A DNA stretch of 64,000 nucleotides. Origin: CAWFLT01 sp963816795 (GTDB lineage Bacteria; Acidobacteriota; Vicinamibacteria; Vicinamibacterales; SCN-69-37). Position 1 is the first letter of the stretch. Each line of letters begins with the position of its first letter. Both the position numbers and the translations under genes were made by a program. The stretch is taken from the NCBI GenBank assembly GCA_963816795.1, contig CAWFLT010000003.1, positions 277,561 to 341,560 on the forward strand, written 5' to 3'. Of this stretch, positions 9,373 through 19,877 are shown piece by piece. The notes beneath the pieces are model-generated. The model searched no databases. It worked only from the letters and a program-made list of their open reading frames with translations, and was not told the origin of the DNA.

Positions 9373-12300
9373 ATGAAACAAGTGTGTGCAGGCGTGCTCG
9401 TATGCGCGCTCTCGCTGATCGCCGCGCCCGCGCTGGCGCAGGTCAGCATCACCGGCGTCATCGCCGGCACGGTGACCGACGGAACCGACAGCGTGCTCCC
9501 CGGCGCGACCGTCGTGCTGAAGGACGAAGGCACCGGGGTGCAACGGCAGACCACGACCAACGAAGGCGGCAGTTTCGCGTTTCGTGACCTGAGCTTCGGC
9601 AGCTATGAAGTGACGGTCAATCTCCAGGGCTTTCAGGCCGCACGGTACAAGAAGGTCGTCGTCGAATCGGGACGCACGACCGACCTTCGCATCCGCATGA
9701 CGGTCGGCGCCGTCGAAGAGGTCGTGACCGTCGAAGGCTCGAACCCGGTGCTCGAGATGACCTCGAACGCCATCTCGACCACGCTCAACAACAAGCTCGT
9801 CACCGAGCTGCCGCTGGCCGGACGGAACGCCTTCACGTTTGCCCGTCTCGTGCCCGGCGCCGTCGCGCCGCAAGGGACCGGCAGCACGCACTACAACGGC
9901 ATGCCGGGCGGCGTCATCAATCCGACCATCGACGGCGTGAACAACTCGTCGAACGGGTTCAAGAGCGGCGGCACCAGCTTCTTCGGCACCGTGCCGGCCC
10001 GGCTTGGCGCGGTCGAGGAAGTGACCGTCGAAACCGCCGGACTCGGCGGCGACTCCGGCGTCACCGGCGGCGTCAACCTCAAGTTCGTGACCCGGCGCGG
10101 GACGAATCAGTATCGCGGCAGCGGCTTCGAGCAGTACCGCACCGAGAAGCTCAACGCCAACAGCTTCAACAACGAGCGGCGCGGTCTGCCGGAAGACAAG
10201 CTCCGCCGGCACGATTTCGGCGGCAACTTCGGCGGACCGCTGGTGCCGAGCGGCAGCCTGCGCAACAAGCTGTTCTTCTTCGCCAACTACGAGCAGGAGT
10301 ACATCCCGCAGACGGCGACGCGCAGACGCAGACGATCCTCACCACCGAAGCGCAGCAGGGCATCTTCCGCTACGCGACGGCGGCCGGTGAACAGCGCACG
10401 GTCAACGTGCTGCAGCTGGCGGCGGCCAACGGCTTCTCGGGCGGCGTCGATCCCGTCATCGCGAACCTGCTGTCTGAGCAGGCGAACGCGCGCAACTACG
10501 GCAGCGATCATCGAGAACACCAGCGCCAACGCGTTGCGCCTGCAGGGCGTGAGCTGGCTCGAGCCGCAGAAGCAGATCAACTACTACCCGACCGTCCGCG
10601 TCGACTACCACATCAAGCCGAACCTGAACCTGATGACGAGCTACAACCGCTACAGTCAGGACGCGCAGGGACGGCGGATCTGGCCGATGCCCGGGTACCC
10701 GGTCCAGCTCGGACACGTTCGATTCCGGCTGGTGGGTGACGTCGACCGGCTTCAACTGGACGCCCGGCGGCAACACGCACAACGAGTTCCGCTTCGGCAT
10801 CCAGCACAGCGGCGACACCAACGAGCGCGGCCGCGAGTACGACAACTACTATCTGAACGGCGTCGTCAACGGCCTGCCGGCACGGTTCATGTTGCCGCTC
10901 GGTCTCGGGCCGCTCACCAACGACGCGTCGCCGGTCATCGGCAAGCACTACATCATGACGATCTCGGACACGTTCACCTACGTGCGCGGAAACCGCACAC
11001 CTACAGCTTCGGCGGCAACTTCCGCGACACGCAGTGGCGGGATCGTAGCTTCGACGGCACCGGCTCGGGCGGCTATCTGGGACTGCCGCGCTACTCGCTC
11101 GGCGTCGCGACCGGCGATCCGGTGGCGAACGTGTTCACGGCGGCCAACATCCCGGGCATCAACGCCAACGACCTCGGCAATGCGCAGTGCGCTCTACGCG
11201 CTGCTGACAGGCCGAATCTCGCAGGTGCAGACCGGCAAGGTCGTCGATCCGGCGACGCTGCGAGTACTCCGATGATCTCTTCCGCGAGAACTGGACGTCG
11301 GCCCGGTTCGGCGGCCTGTTCGTGCAGGACGCCTGGCGAGTCACGCCGGACTTCACGCTGAACTACGGGCTGCGCTGGGAGTTCAACCAGGCGCCGTTCA
11401 ACCACACGGCGACGACGCTGTTCCCGGATCAGGCGAACATCTACGGGCCGTCGACGGCGCTCTTCCAGCCCGGGCAACTGAACGGGGTGGCCGAATCCGG
11501 TGATCGTCCGCGGCAAGTACGCGGGCGGCACCGACTGGGTCAACCCGGCGCCGCGCGCCGGCTTCGCCTGGACGCCGAACTTCGAGCAACAGCCTGATGA
11601 AGACGGTCTTCGGCAGCGGCCGCGAGACCGTCATCCGCGGCGGCTTCGACGTCACCTACTTCGACGAGGGCACGAACATGTTCGCGTCGACGGCCGGCAA
11701 CAATCCGGGCCAGTCGCAGGGACTGCTGCTGCAGCCGGGACCCGGGCTTCCCAGTGGGCACGCTGAACCTGCAGACGCCGCTCCCGCCGTTCGTCGCCTC
11801 GCCGCTCGCGTACCGCGAAGTGATTCCGCAGTCGGAGTTCACGTTCGGCTCGACCGGCGTCAACGCGATGATGCCGGACCTCAAGATGGGCGCCGTGAAG
11901 GCGTGGAACATCGGCGTGCAGCGGCTGATCGCGAAGAACACGGTGATCGAGGTGCGCTACGTCGGCAACAAGGGCAGCAACGTCTGGCACACCTACAACC
12001 TGAACGAGGTCAACACCATCGAGAACGGCTTCGCCGAGGAGTTCAAGCTCGCGCAGCAGAACCTGGCGATCAACGTCGCCAACGGGCTGACCGGGTTTGC
12101 CAACAACGGCCTGGCCGGCCAGCGTGCGCTGCCGATCCTGGACGCGGCCTTCGGCGCGCGCGGCTCGCAGGCGGCGCTCCCGGCGAATCAGGGCTACACC
12201 AACGCCGGGTTCATCACCAACCTGCAGCAAGGCGAAGCCGGGCCGGATGGCGGCGTCGATCGCCGGGAACCAGACGTACTTCTGCCGCATGGTCGGCAGC

Positions 12301-13214
12301 ACGTTCACGCCCTGCTTGACCGGCGGCCGCAATTACAACGCGCCCGGACCGTACCCGATCAACTTCTTCCAGGTGAATCCGTACGCGATCGGCGGCAATC
12401 TCAACACCGTGCATGACGACTCGAAGACGAAGTATCACGCCATGCAGCTGCAGTTGCGCCGTCGGTACACGAACGGGCTCACCGGCAACGTGAACTACAC
12501 GCTCGGCAAGAACTGGTCGGACATCTGGGCCGACAACGCGACCCAGTCACACACCTACCGGACGCTGCGGGACAAGTCGCAGGACTGGGGACCCGCCCCG
12601 TTCGATGTGCGACACGTGCTGCAGGCCTACTCGACCTACGATCTGCCGTTCGGTCGCAACCGCCACTGGAACATCGAGAATGGCGCCATGAACGCCATCC
12701 TCGGCGGATGGACGCTCGGCGGCGTCTTCACCGCGCAGTCAGGCACGCCGTTCAAGCTCTCGAGCGGCCGGCAGACGTTCAACAACGTCGACGTCGGGCG
12801 TCGTCCTCGCCAACGGTCATACCCTTGAAGAGATCCAGGGCATGATCACGATGACGGACATCCCGAATTCGTTTTCGCGTCTGTGGGTCGACCCGCGCCT
12901 GGTTGGTCCAGACGGCCGCGCGAACCCCGAGTACCTGACGGTACCGACGACGCCGGGCGAGCAGGGCCAACTGCTCTTCCTGCGCGGCAAGAACACGTGG
13001 AACCTCGACATGTCCCTGCTCAAGACCGCGACGATCCACGGGAACAAGCAGATCACGTTCCACTTCACGATGACGAACGTGTTCAACGCGCAGGTGTGGA
13101 GCACGGTCGGGTTCCTCGGCGACTCGAACATCACCAGCCAGACGTTCGGCCAGACCGCGAACCCGATCAACACGGCCGCGACAGGTCTATTCGCGCGTGG
13201 AGTTCAAGTTCTAG
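9373..13214 (+). pseudogene. TonB-dependent receptor 2, Oar-like, about twelve frameshifts
   Basis: ATG 9373 follows an AGGGAG ribosome site and opens a signal peptide (MKQVCAGVLVC to ALAQ), a regulatory-like domain (GTVTDGTDSVLPGATV) and a plug domain with an intact TIDGVNN segment. From 10317 the coding frame changes near 10317, 10503, 10711, 10989, 11183, 11266, 11495, 11589, 11743, 12243, 12799 and 13178. Ten are one-base gains (the one at 11266 could be a two-base loss) and two are one-base losses. Translating across them gives a continuous Oar barrel ending VYSRVEFKF before TAG 13212. Almost no nonsense or missense decay is visible. Either this stretch of sequence is poor or the gene was inactivated very recently. 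Confidence 0.85.
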
Positions 13215-13217
13215 GAG

Positions 13218-13379
13218 ACGACACGGGAAGAGCGGAGACCACGGAGAAGGAGCTAGAGAGCACGGAGAAAAGCAAGGCACAGGCCGCTGGAGCAGTGCCC
13301 GAGGCGCGGAGTGGGCCGCCTCACGCCGCGGCGCCGCGGCGGCCGAGGCCTGGCGGGGGTGGGGCCCCGCGCCTGTAAT
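13218..13379 (+). repeat. Composite GC-rich intergenic repeat, family B copy 2
   Basis: Immediately after the TonB receptor 2 stop come CACGGAGAAGGAGC-type words, then a GC-rich hairpin region. It ends in GGGGTGGGGCCCCGCGCCTG followed by TAAT, which is the reverse complement of the units at 4250-4493. It lies between convergent genes. Confidence 0.75.
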
Positions 13380-13380
13380 G

Positions 13381-14400
13381 TTAGAAGACAATCACCGCGT
13401 GCTTGATCTTCTGTCGCTTCCACGTGTACGTGATGTGCACGCGGCCGTCGCTGGTTTGGATCATGGCGGGGTAGGAGAACTCGGCGCCGGCTTCATCTTC
13501 CAGCACGAGCAAAGGCGTCCAGTCCTTGCCGTTCGTCGAAAGCGCGACGTTGAGCGGGCTGCGTCCCTTCTCGGTGTGGTTGTAGACCAGCAACTGCCGG
13601 CCGTCGCGTAACGTGACGGCGTCGGTGCCAGCGCTCGGATTCGGCAGCGAGAGCAGGCCAATCTCGCCCCACGTCTTTCCCCCATCGGACGACCAGATCT
13701 CGAAGATCTTGCCGTTGCGCGTCCGGCCGACCGCCTGGAGTCGCCCGTCTTTATAGGTCAGCAAACTTGGCTGAATGGCTGACAGCTGTTTGCCGTCGTT
13801 GAGCGGCGGGGTCGCCGTCCAGGTCTTGCCGTTGTCAGTCGAGCGCTCGAAGTGGATCCGCCAGCCGGCGTGTTCGGTGCTCGATCCGGAGAGCAGATCG
13901 CCGTTCGCCAGTTGAATTGGTTTGTTCTTGATCGGTCCGAGGATGCCGTCGGGCAACCGCGTCGGCGGCGCCCAGGTGCGGCCGCCATCCGAGGACGACG
14001 TCATCATTCCCCACCACGTGCTCGGGCTGGGACCGACCTTGTAGAAGAGAAGCAGCGGGCCCTGCTCCGGCTGGAACAGCACCGGATTCCAGGTCGGGTG
14101 GCGAAGCGTCGGCGACTGCACGCCGTTGGCCACTTCCACTGGCGTCGTCCACTTCCCCGCTTCGTGCCTCGCGACCCAGATGCCGACATCGGGATTGCGT
14201 TCGGCCGTGCCGCCAAACCAGGCCGCGACGAGTCCGCCGCCGCGCGGCTCGACGATGGTCGACGCGTGCACTGAGGGATACGGCGCCGTATCGAAGATGA
14301 ACTCTGACAGCGACGGGCCGCGCTGGCGGGCCGCAGTCGGCCCGGCCAAGGCGCCGCCAATCACCGCCGTGACCGTGAGGAGGCGTAAGGGATTAGGCAC
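13381..14400 (-). CDS. Secreted sialidase-like BNR-repeat glycoside hydrolase
   Basis: The 339-residue protein has a signal peptide (about residues 1-24, ending TAARQ). At least four Asp-box (BNR) motifs of the S-x-D-x-G-x-x-W type are present (SSSDGGRTW, STDNGKTW, SSDGGKTW and a degenerate fourth), consistent with a six-bladed propeller of the exo-sialidase-like family. Residues around the first blade (IVEPRGGGLVAAWFGGT) match the bacterial 'exo-alpha-sialidase' group often found in carbohydrate-degrading Acidobacteriota and Planctomycetes. Members of this group act on various sugars, so sialic acid specificity is unproven. It is the likely extracellular partner of nearby TonB receptors. Confidence 0.8.
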   Translation of the reverse strand: MPNPLRLLTVTAVIGGALAGPTAARQRGPSLSEFIFDTAPYPSVHASTIVEPRGGGLVAAWFGGTAERNPDVGIWVARHEAGKWTTPVEVANGVQSPTLRHPTWNPVLFQPEQGPLLLFYKVGPSPSTWWGMMTSSSDGGRTWAPPTRLPDGILGPIKNKPIQLANGDLLSGSSTEHAGWRIHFERSTDNGKTWTATPPLNDGKQLSAIQPSLLTYKDGRLQAVGRTRNGKIFEIWSSDGGKTWGEIGLLSLPNPSAGTDAVTLRDGRQLLVYNHTEKGRSPLNVALSTNGKDWTPLLVLEDEAGAEFSYPAMIQTSDGRVHITYTWKRQKIKHAVIVF

Positions 14401-14485
14401 GGCGCAGATCTATCAGGTGCGCCGGCTACGTGCCAGCAGATTCCGCCGTAGCGGCCGCGGCCGCGCGCTACTATCTCCGCCACCG

Positions 14486-15574
14486 ATGCCGAGAGGCTGG
14501 CTCGCCCTGACTTGCGCGTTCGCCGCCGTCGCGTCTGTCGTATCCGCCCAGACCCAGCCGCCAGCGGCCCCACCGGGCCCGGCGTGGGAGTTGAGCGGTT
14601 ACGGCGGGGTCGTCTCCACCGCGCGAACGTCCGGGGTGGCGGTTCCACCGCCTGCCGGCGCGCCGATCCTCACATCGAGTCCGGTCTTCCCGAGCCGCGA
14701 AGTGTCATCGTGGCTCGTCGGGGACGGCGCCGTGCTCCTGAATGACGTCCTCGAGGCGTTCTCGCTGACGCCCAGGCTGACGCCGCTCGATCGCGCCCTC
14801 GACGCGATGGGCGGCGATCGCACGACAAATGCGGCCTTCGGCATCCGTCTCGTCCGCCGCATCAAGCCGCGGCTCGCCGCCGAAGTCAGCTTCGATGTGC
14901 TTCCCGGCACAACCCCGACGTCAGACGGCTTCGTGGAAGCGGTTGAAATGAGCCGCTCCACGTTCGAGTCCTCGTTCGCCGGACTTCTGACGACCGGCCC
15001 GTTCAGTGCGGTGAGCGTGACCGCTGTCAGAGACACGGCTGATGGATCATCGACGGCATTCGCCCTGACCGGTGCGCTCCAGTTTCAGTTCGGGACGGCG
15101 CGATCGTTCGCCCCGTACCTGGCAGCCGGCGGCGGGGTGATTACGGGAATGGGCACGGCGACTGTCTCGACGGTGACCGGGCAGTACCGCTTCACGTTGC
15201 CGAGTGGCGCGGGCATCATGGAAACGGACGTCGCGGCGCTGCACGTCGGTGACCGTACGGTGCCGGTCGTGATGCTGGGCGCCGGCGTGCGCTGGGCGCT
15301 CAGCGATCGCTGGGGACTGCAGATCGACGGGCGCGTCCTCATCGGGCCGTCGACGACACGCGTGACGCTCGACGCGACGCCCGCCGTCCAACCCGGATCG
15401 CCGGCTGACTTCATCGAGTCGTTCACGTACCCGAGTGTGCAGTTCAGCAACGCCGCGTCGACCGGCCGTCGATCGTCGCTCAGCGGGCCGGCGCTTCAGG
15501 GCGCGAATTTCTTCAATGGCGACGGCATCGAGACCCGCGTGCTCGTCACGGCCGGCCTGGCTGTCCGCTTCTGA
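14486..15574 (+). CDS. Outer-membrane beta-barrel protein
   Basis: ATG 14486 was chosen because it opens a clean signal peptide (MPRGWLALTCAF to VVSAQ); earlier in-frame starts overlap the divergent sialidase-like gene. The 362-residue product is rich in alternating amphipathic strands and Gly/aromatic turns, with APYLAAGGG and MLGAGVRWALSDRWGLQIDG segments typical of OmpA/opacity-type barrels. It closes with a barrel-type C-terminus (TAGLAVRF). No specific channel or enzymatic function can be assigned. Its last 79 bases are also antisense coding sequence of the neighbouring propeller gene. Confidence 0.72.
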   Translation: MPRGWLALTCAFAAVASVVSAQTQPPAAPPGPAWELSGYGGVVSTARTSGVAVPPPAGAPILTSSPVFPSREVSSWLVGDGAVLLNDVLEAFSLTPRLTPLDRALDAMGGDRTTNAAFGIRLVRRIKPRLAAEVSFDVLPGTTPTSDGFVEAVEMSRSTFESSFAGLLTTGPFSAVSVTAVRDTADGSSTAFALTGALQFQFGTARSFAPYLAAGGGVITGMGTATVSTVTGQYRFTLPSGAGIMETDVAALHVGDRTVPVVMLGAGVRWALSDRWGLQIDGRVLIGPSTTRVTLDATPAVQPGSPADFIESFTYPSVQFSNAASTGRRSSLSGPALQGANFFNGDGIETRVLVTAGLAVRF

Positions 15575-18396
15575 GCCGTTCGCGGACTGTCGATTCCTGG
15601 CAGGGTGAGCGAGAAGATGCCGAGCCCGTGCGTCGCCGCCACCAGCAGCCGGCGCTCGGGCACGATGTCCAGATCGACCATCAGCACTTCCGGAAACCCG
15701 ACGCCAGCCAGCGTCCACGACGCCGTGCCCTGGCGCAACACCAACGGACCGAAATCAGTGCCGGCGTAGAGATCGCCGCGCACGTCGTCGAAGGCGATCG
15801 TGTTGATGGGCAGATCGCCCAGGTCGAAGTCGAGAGACGAGAAGCTGGCACGTTGCGCCTGCGGATCGAACACCGCGCGGAAGATGTGGCCAGGCGTCCC
15901 CGGCGTCAAAGCATTGAACCCCGAATACGAAATGATCGCCAGGTTCGGATTCGTCCGATCGACGACGATGCGGGTCACGAAGCGATTGGGCAGGTCGGCC
16001 GAGTCGATCCGGACGAACTGGACGTCGGCGCCTGGCGCGCTCGCGTTCTTCGAAACGAACAGCCGGCCGAAGCTCGTGGCCGCCCAGAGCGTGCCGGCGT
16101 CGGCCGGCGTGCGCTCGGCGGCGACGATGAGTCCCCCGACCCGACTCGTGCCGTAGAAATCGCTCGTCAAATCACCCGGCTTGCGGCTCGTCGACGCGGG
16201 TGTCGACCCCGACAGGAAGGGATACACCACGCCGAGCGGCACCCAGTCTCCGCACACCGCGCTCGCCGTCCCGCCCGGGAACAGGCAATTGGCTTCCAGA
16301 AACGGCTGAGGCCCGCCGTTGTTCTGCGTTCGCCAAACGTGCTGGAACGCGGTGAACTGCGTGTCGGGACGGACGGCGTCGAACGTGATGAACTGACGTC
16401 CGGTCGAGGCCGTGATCGTGTCGCGCTCATTGCTGGTCACGATCGGGTCGTCGGTGCGCACCCATCTCGTCGCCTCGCCGTTGCGAAAGTTCGTGAAAAA
16501 GCGATTGCTCTGGAAACTGGCGAAGAGCACATCGCTTCGCGCCGGGTGGAAGCCGGAAGCCGACGTCCCGTCGCCAAACGGAAACAATGTCTTCCAGACT
16601 TGGGGATCGCCAGTGCCGTCCCGCCAGATCGTGCTGTTGTCTTGCAGACCACCGATCATCCGCCCGAGGGGATCTCGCGGATCCAGCGCGATGTTGTAGA
16701 ACTGCATCGTCTGTAATCCTTTGTTGAGGAAATAGAGGCGCGTCGGCACGTCGCCGAGCATCGTCTGGCAATGGGCGGCGTTTCCGACCAGTTGGTTGCA
16801 CCGGTCGGCAATATTCGCGAACGTGCCGTCGTTGCGCACGACGCCGCCGTCCGATCCGACGAACACGATCCGTCGATCGCGCGGGTGGAACACAATCGAC
16901 CGGACGTCGACGTGCGAACGCCGCCGCGGCGAGCTCGCGTCCGATCCAAAGGCGCGGAATGTCGCGCCGGCGTCCGTCGACCGGATCGTCGGCTCGCCGA
17001 ACGTCGGCGTCGCCACACCGCCCGCGTACACCGTGTCCGGCTGATCCTCCGGCGTGGCGACGACGAGGTCGTAGAAGCACTGGCTGGAGCAAAGCCGCCG
17101 GCTCGTGAATCCCGGTTGCGCTGCGTCGTTCGATGTCAGGCGCAGCCAGGCGGGCGTGTTCACGAGGCCGTTCGCCGGCCCGGTCACGAGGCTCGACGCC
17201 GGCACATCGGCATTGTCCAGCCGATACAGCGCCTGATCGTCGAGGCCCTCCGTCCCGTTGTAGACGTACATCCGGGTCTGGCCGGACTTGACCGTCACAT
17301 CGAACATGGCGAGATCGCGGAACCGTCGAGCTCCGACGACAGCAAAGACGGGCTTGAAGGTCGCGTCTCCTCCCTCGATTGAGGGAGCGGAACGATGAAT
17401 CGCGTTGTTGAACGCGGTGGCGTAGATCGTCGTCGGCGTCCGTGGATCGAGCTTGATGTGGCGAACACCGGACATCGTGTCGCCGGCGCCAACCGGCAGA
17501 TTCGGGTTGGCGGGAATCACCGCATCGAGCGGTGGCAGCCAAAGCAACGTCCAGCTCAGCCCGCCGTTCTCGGTCTTGTACAAGCCGACGCGCGGCTGAG
17601 GAAACCCGGTGGTGATCGACTGGCCGCCGCGCACGCCGGTCATGCCCAGCATCGCTGTGCTGGTGCCGATGTAGATGGTCTGCGGACTGCGCGGATCGAT
17701 CGCGATCGCGCCGATACCGCGCGTGAACGTGAAGTCGGTTGGCGCCGGGCCCACGGCCGGATCCACGATCATCGTCGGCACGCGCGTCCAGCGGTCGCCG
17801 CCATCGACCGACCGATAGAGCCCGGTGCCGGCGCCTGAATTGTTCGGGGTATTGGTCTCGCCGGTGCCGACCAGAATCGTGTTGCCGCTGCGATCGCTCG
17901 GATCGATCGCCAGGCTTCCGATGTTGTTGGTGCCGAGCCCATGCGAGACCCAGCGCCAGCCCGGATCTTCGGGATGCATGGCCCGATCCGTGCGCCAGAC
18001 GCCGCCACCAGCCGTGCCGACCCAAAGCCGGCACGCTCCGTCCAGTCGGCAGGTTGGAGAAATTGCGAGCGCGGAGACGCGACCCGAGACGCTCTCAGCG
18101 CCCGTGGTCAGCGTGGTCAATGGTCCCAGGCTCGTCCAGATCGACGACGCCGGCGCGCCAGTTCGAAGCGCGGCCCCCTGATACGCCCAGTATTTCTCCG
18201 ACGACGCCTGGCGGACCAGCGGACTACCAGGCTCACCCGGAAACGCCTGCTCGTAGGCGAGCAGATCGTAGTAGCCGAGCGGCGAGAATCTGTCGGGCTT
18301 CGACGCGTCAGGACGAGTCTGGTCGTCGCGCTGGCTCGACAACAGCGTACCGGCGGCGAGCAACACCACCACCAGGAGCGGGCGCACGGCGGTCAT
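15496..18396 (-). CDS. Large secreted sortilin/BNR-type beta-propeller protein
   Basis: The 966-residue protein has an N-terminal signal peptide (hydrophobic core LLVVVLLAAGTLL). Two propeller arrays follow, built from repeated GLYRSVDGGDRWTR, GLYKTENGGLSWTL and similar Asp-box-like motifs with AIDPxxPQTIYIGT strands, as in VPS10/sortilin-related photosystem-II-stability-like proteins of Acidobacteriota. Four cysteines in two short pairs (CRLDGAC, CSSQC) may form disulphides. It is probably extracellular; ligand unknown. The C-terminus past the propeller (after LTLPGI) is low-complexity and lies antisense to the end of the barrel gene, so a shorter functional product is possible. Confidence 0.8.
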   Translation of the reverse strand: MTAVRPLLVVVLLAAGTLLSSQRDDQTRPDASKPDRFSPLGYYDLLAYEQAFPGEPGSPLVRQASSEKYWAYQGAALRTGAPASSIWTSLGPLTTLTTGAESVSGRVSALAISPTCRLDGACRLWVGTAGGGVWRTDRAMHPEDPGWRWVSHGLGTNNIGSLAIDPSDRSGNTILVGTGETNTPNNSGAGTGLYRSVDGGDRWTRVPTMIVDPAVGPAPTDFTFTRGIGAIAIDPRSPQTIYIGTSTAMLGMTGVRGGQSITTGFPQPRVGLYKTENGGLSWTLLWLPPLDAVIPANPNLPVGAGDTMSGVRHIKLDPRTPTTIYATAFNNAIHRSAPSIEGGDATFKPVFAVVGARRFRDLAMFDVTVKSGQTRMYVYNGTEGLDDQALYRLDNADVPASSLVTGPANGLVNTPAWLRLTSNDAAQPGFTSRRLCSSQCFYDLVVATPEDQPDTVYAGGVATPTFGEPTIRSTDAGATFRAFGSDASSPRRRSHVDVRSIVFHPRDRRIVFVGSDGGVVRNDGTFANIADRCNQLVGNAAHCQTMLGDVPTRLYFLNKGLQTMQFYNIALDPRDPLGRMIGGLQDNSTIWRDGTGDPQVWKTLFPFGDGTSASGFHPARSDVLFASFQSNRFFTNFRNGEATRWVRTDDPIVTSNERDTITASTGRQFITFDAVRPDTQFTAFQHVWRTQNNGGPQPFLEANCLFPGGTASAVCGDWVPLGVVYPFLSGSTPASTSRKPGDLTSDFYGTSRVGGLIVAAERTPADAGTLWAATSFGRLFVSKNASAPGADVQFVRIDSADLPNRFVTRIVVDRTNPNLAIISYSGFNALTPGTPGHIFRAVFDPQAQRASFSSLDFDLGDLPINTIAFDDVRGDLYAGTDFGPLVLRQGTASWTLAGVGFPEVLMVDLDIVPERRLLVAATHGLGIFSLTLPGIDSPRTAQKRTARPAVTSTRVSMPSPLKKFAP

Positions 18397-18436
18397 TGGC
18401 GGGTGCCCCTATCTTACGACTACACTCTGGAATCAA

Positions 18437-19612
18437 ATGCGCACAGGTCCAGTCGGGGTCGTTGGATTCATCCTGGCGGCGGCGCCGCTGCCGTTCGGGC
18501 TCACCGGCACGGGGTTGGGCACGGCAGAGCCCGCAGCCGCACAGGCCGCCGGGCGACTCGTTTTCATCGGGACGTACACGGGTCCGGCGAGCCAGGGCAT
18601 CTACGCATTTCGATTCGACGAACGGACTGGGGCGCTCACGCCACTGGGCCTGGCCGCGGCAACGCCGAATCCGAGCTTCCTGGCGATCAGTCCGGACCGG
18701 CGAGTCCTGTTTGCCGTCAACGAAACCTCGTCTTATGGTGGCGAACAGTCGGGCAGCGTCCGTTCGTTCGCGATTGACCACGCCACCGGCAAGTTGACGG
18801 AACTGAGTGTCCAGTCGACGCTCGGCGCCGACCCGTGCCACCTCGCGATCGATCGGACCGGGCGGTTCCTCGTCGTCGCCAACTACACCGGCGGGAACTT
18901 CGCGATGTTGCCGGTCGATGCCGAGGGCAAACTGGGTCCGGCGAGCGTGGTGATCGGCAACGAGGGCGCAGGCCCCAACAAGGCACGGCAGGATCGGCCG
19001 CATGCGCACGCCGTCGTGTTCGATCCGACGCAACGGTTCGTGCTCGGAGCCGACCTCGGGATCGATCGCGTGCTCGTCTACCGCTTCGACGCCATGGCAG
19101 GGACGCTGGCTGCGCATTCGGCGCCGGCGGCCGCGACGGCACCCGGGGCGGGCCCGCGACATCTCGCTTTCCATCCCGACGGGCGGCGGCTCTTCTCGCT
19201 CAACGAACTGGACTCGACGGTCACCACGTTCACCTGGGATGACACCGGGCGGCTGGCGGCCGGCGCGAGCGTTTCGACGCTCCCGGCCGGCGGGAGTCCG
19301 GGGAACTCGACCGCTGAAATCGCCGTGCATCCCAACGGGCGCGTCCTCTACGCCTCCAACCGCGGCCACGACAGCATCGCCGTCCTGGCGATCGGCACCG
19401 GCGGTGCGCTTTCGGTGGTCGAACACGAATCGACGCGCGGTCAGACGCCGCGCAATTTCACACTGGACCTGACCGGACGATGGCTCCTCGCCGCCAACCA
19501 GCGCTCGAACACGCTCGCCGTGTTTCAGGTGGACGCCAAAACCGGCGCGCTCGCGCCGCACGGACCGCTCGCCGACGTCGGTGCGCCCGTGTGTGTGCTG
19601 TTCGTTCCCTAG
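18437..19612 (+). CDS. Exported lactonase-family propeller (6-phosphogluconolactonase/YbhE-like)
   Basis: The 391-residue protein is predicted to be exported (hydrophobic N-terminus, cleavage near AAAQA at about residue 38). Seven-bladed propeller repeats follow: FIGTYTGPASQGIYAF, NPSFLAISPDRRVLFAVNE, DPCHLAIDRTGRFLVVANYTGG, GPRHLAFHPDGRRLFSLNEL, and NPNGRVLYASNRGHDSI-like motifs. These match COG2706 lactonases. The cytosolic family member hydrolyses 6-phosphogluconolactone; an exported version more likely acts on sugar lactones produced by periplasmic dehydrogenases such as the PQQ enzyme in this window. That link is inference. The spacing to the divergent propeller gene is 40 bases. Confidence 0.83.
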   Translation: MRTGPVGVVGFILAAAPLPFGLTGTGLGTAEPAAAQAAGRLVFIGTYTGPASQGIYAFRFDERTGALTPLGLAAATPNPSFLAISPDRRVLFAVNETSSYGGEQSGSVRSFAIDHATGKLTELSVQSTLGADPCHLAIDRTGRFLVVANYTGGNFAMLPVDAEGKLGPASVVIGNEGAGPNKARQDRPHAHAVVFDPTQRFVLGADLGIDRVLVYRFDAMAGTLAAHSAPAAATAPGAGPRHLAFHPDGRRLFSLNELDSTVTTFTWDDTGRLAAGASVSTLPAGGSPGNSTAEIAVHPNGRVLYASNRGHDSIAVLAIGTGGALSVVEHESTRGQTPRNFTLDLTGRWLLAANQRSNTLAVFQVDAKTGALAPHGPLADVGAPVCVLFVP

Positions 19613-19615
19613 AGC

Positions 19616-19852
19616 GGTGGCAATCGGCGTCTCGATTGCAGATTATCTATGTCTCTGCCATTTACCGATCTCTTTGCCATTGCCGATTGTCGATGCCTTG
19701 CCATTGCCGATGCTCTGCCATTGCCGATTGCCGATGTCTCTGCCATTGCCGATTACCGATGCTCTGCCATTGCAGATTGCCGATGCTCGGCCATTGCAGA
19801 TTACCGATGTCTCTGCCATTGCAGATTGCCCATTGTAAATTATCAATGAACT
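19616..19852 (+). repeat. 24-base minisatellite
   Basis: About nine tandem copies of a 24-25 base word (GCCATTGCCGATTGCCGATG with variants CAGATT and TACCG) fill the whole gap between the lactonase stop and the SPFH start. Units are contiguous with no unique spacers. A short inverted fragment (GGCAATCGGC) sits at the left end, so this may be a one-armed relative of the periodic palindromes nearby. Confidence 0.85.
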
Positions 19853-19877
19853 CGTCACCCCGATCACAGGAGTAATC

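Noticed and set aside
19616..19852. Possible CRISPR array
   Set aside because: The 24-base units are contiguous and degenerate, with no unique spacers and no cas genes in the window.
19480..19875. Frames of 131 and 85 codons reading through the minisatellite
   Set aside because: They are open only because the repeat period is a multiple of three; the Cys/His/Leu-rich product has no ribosome site.
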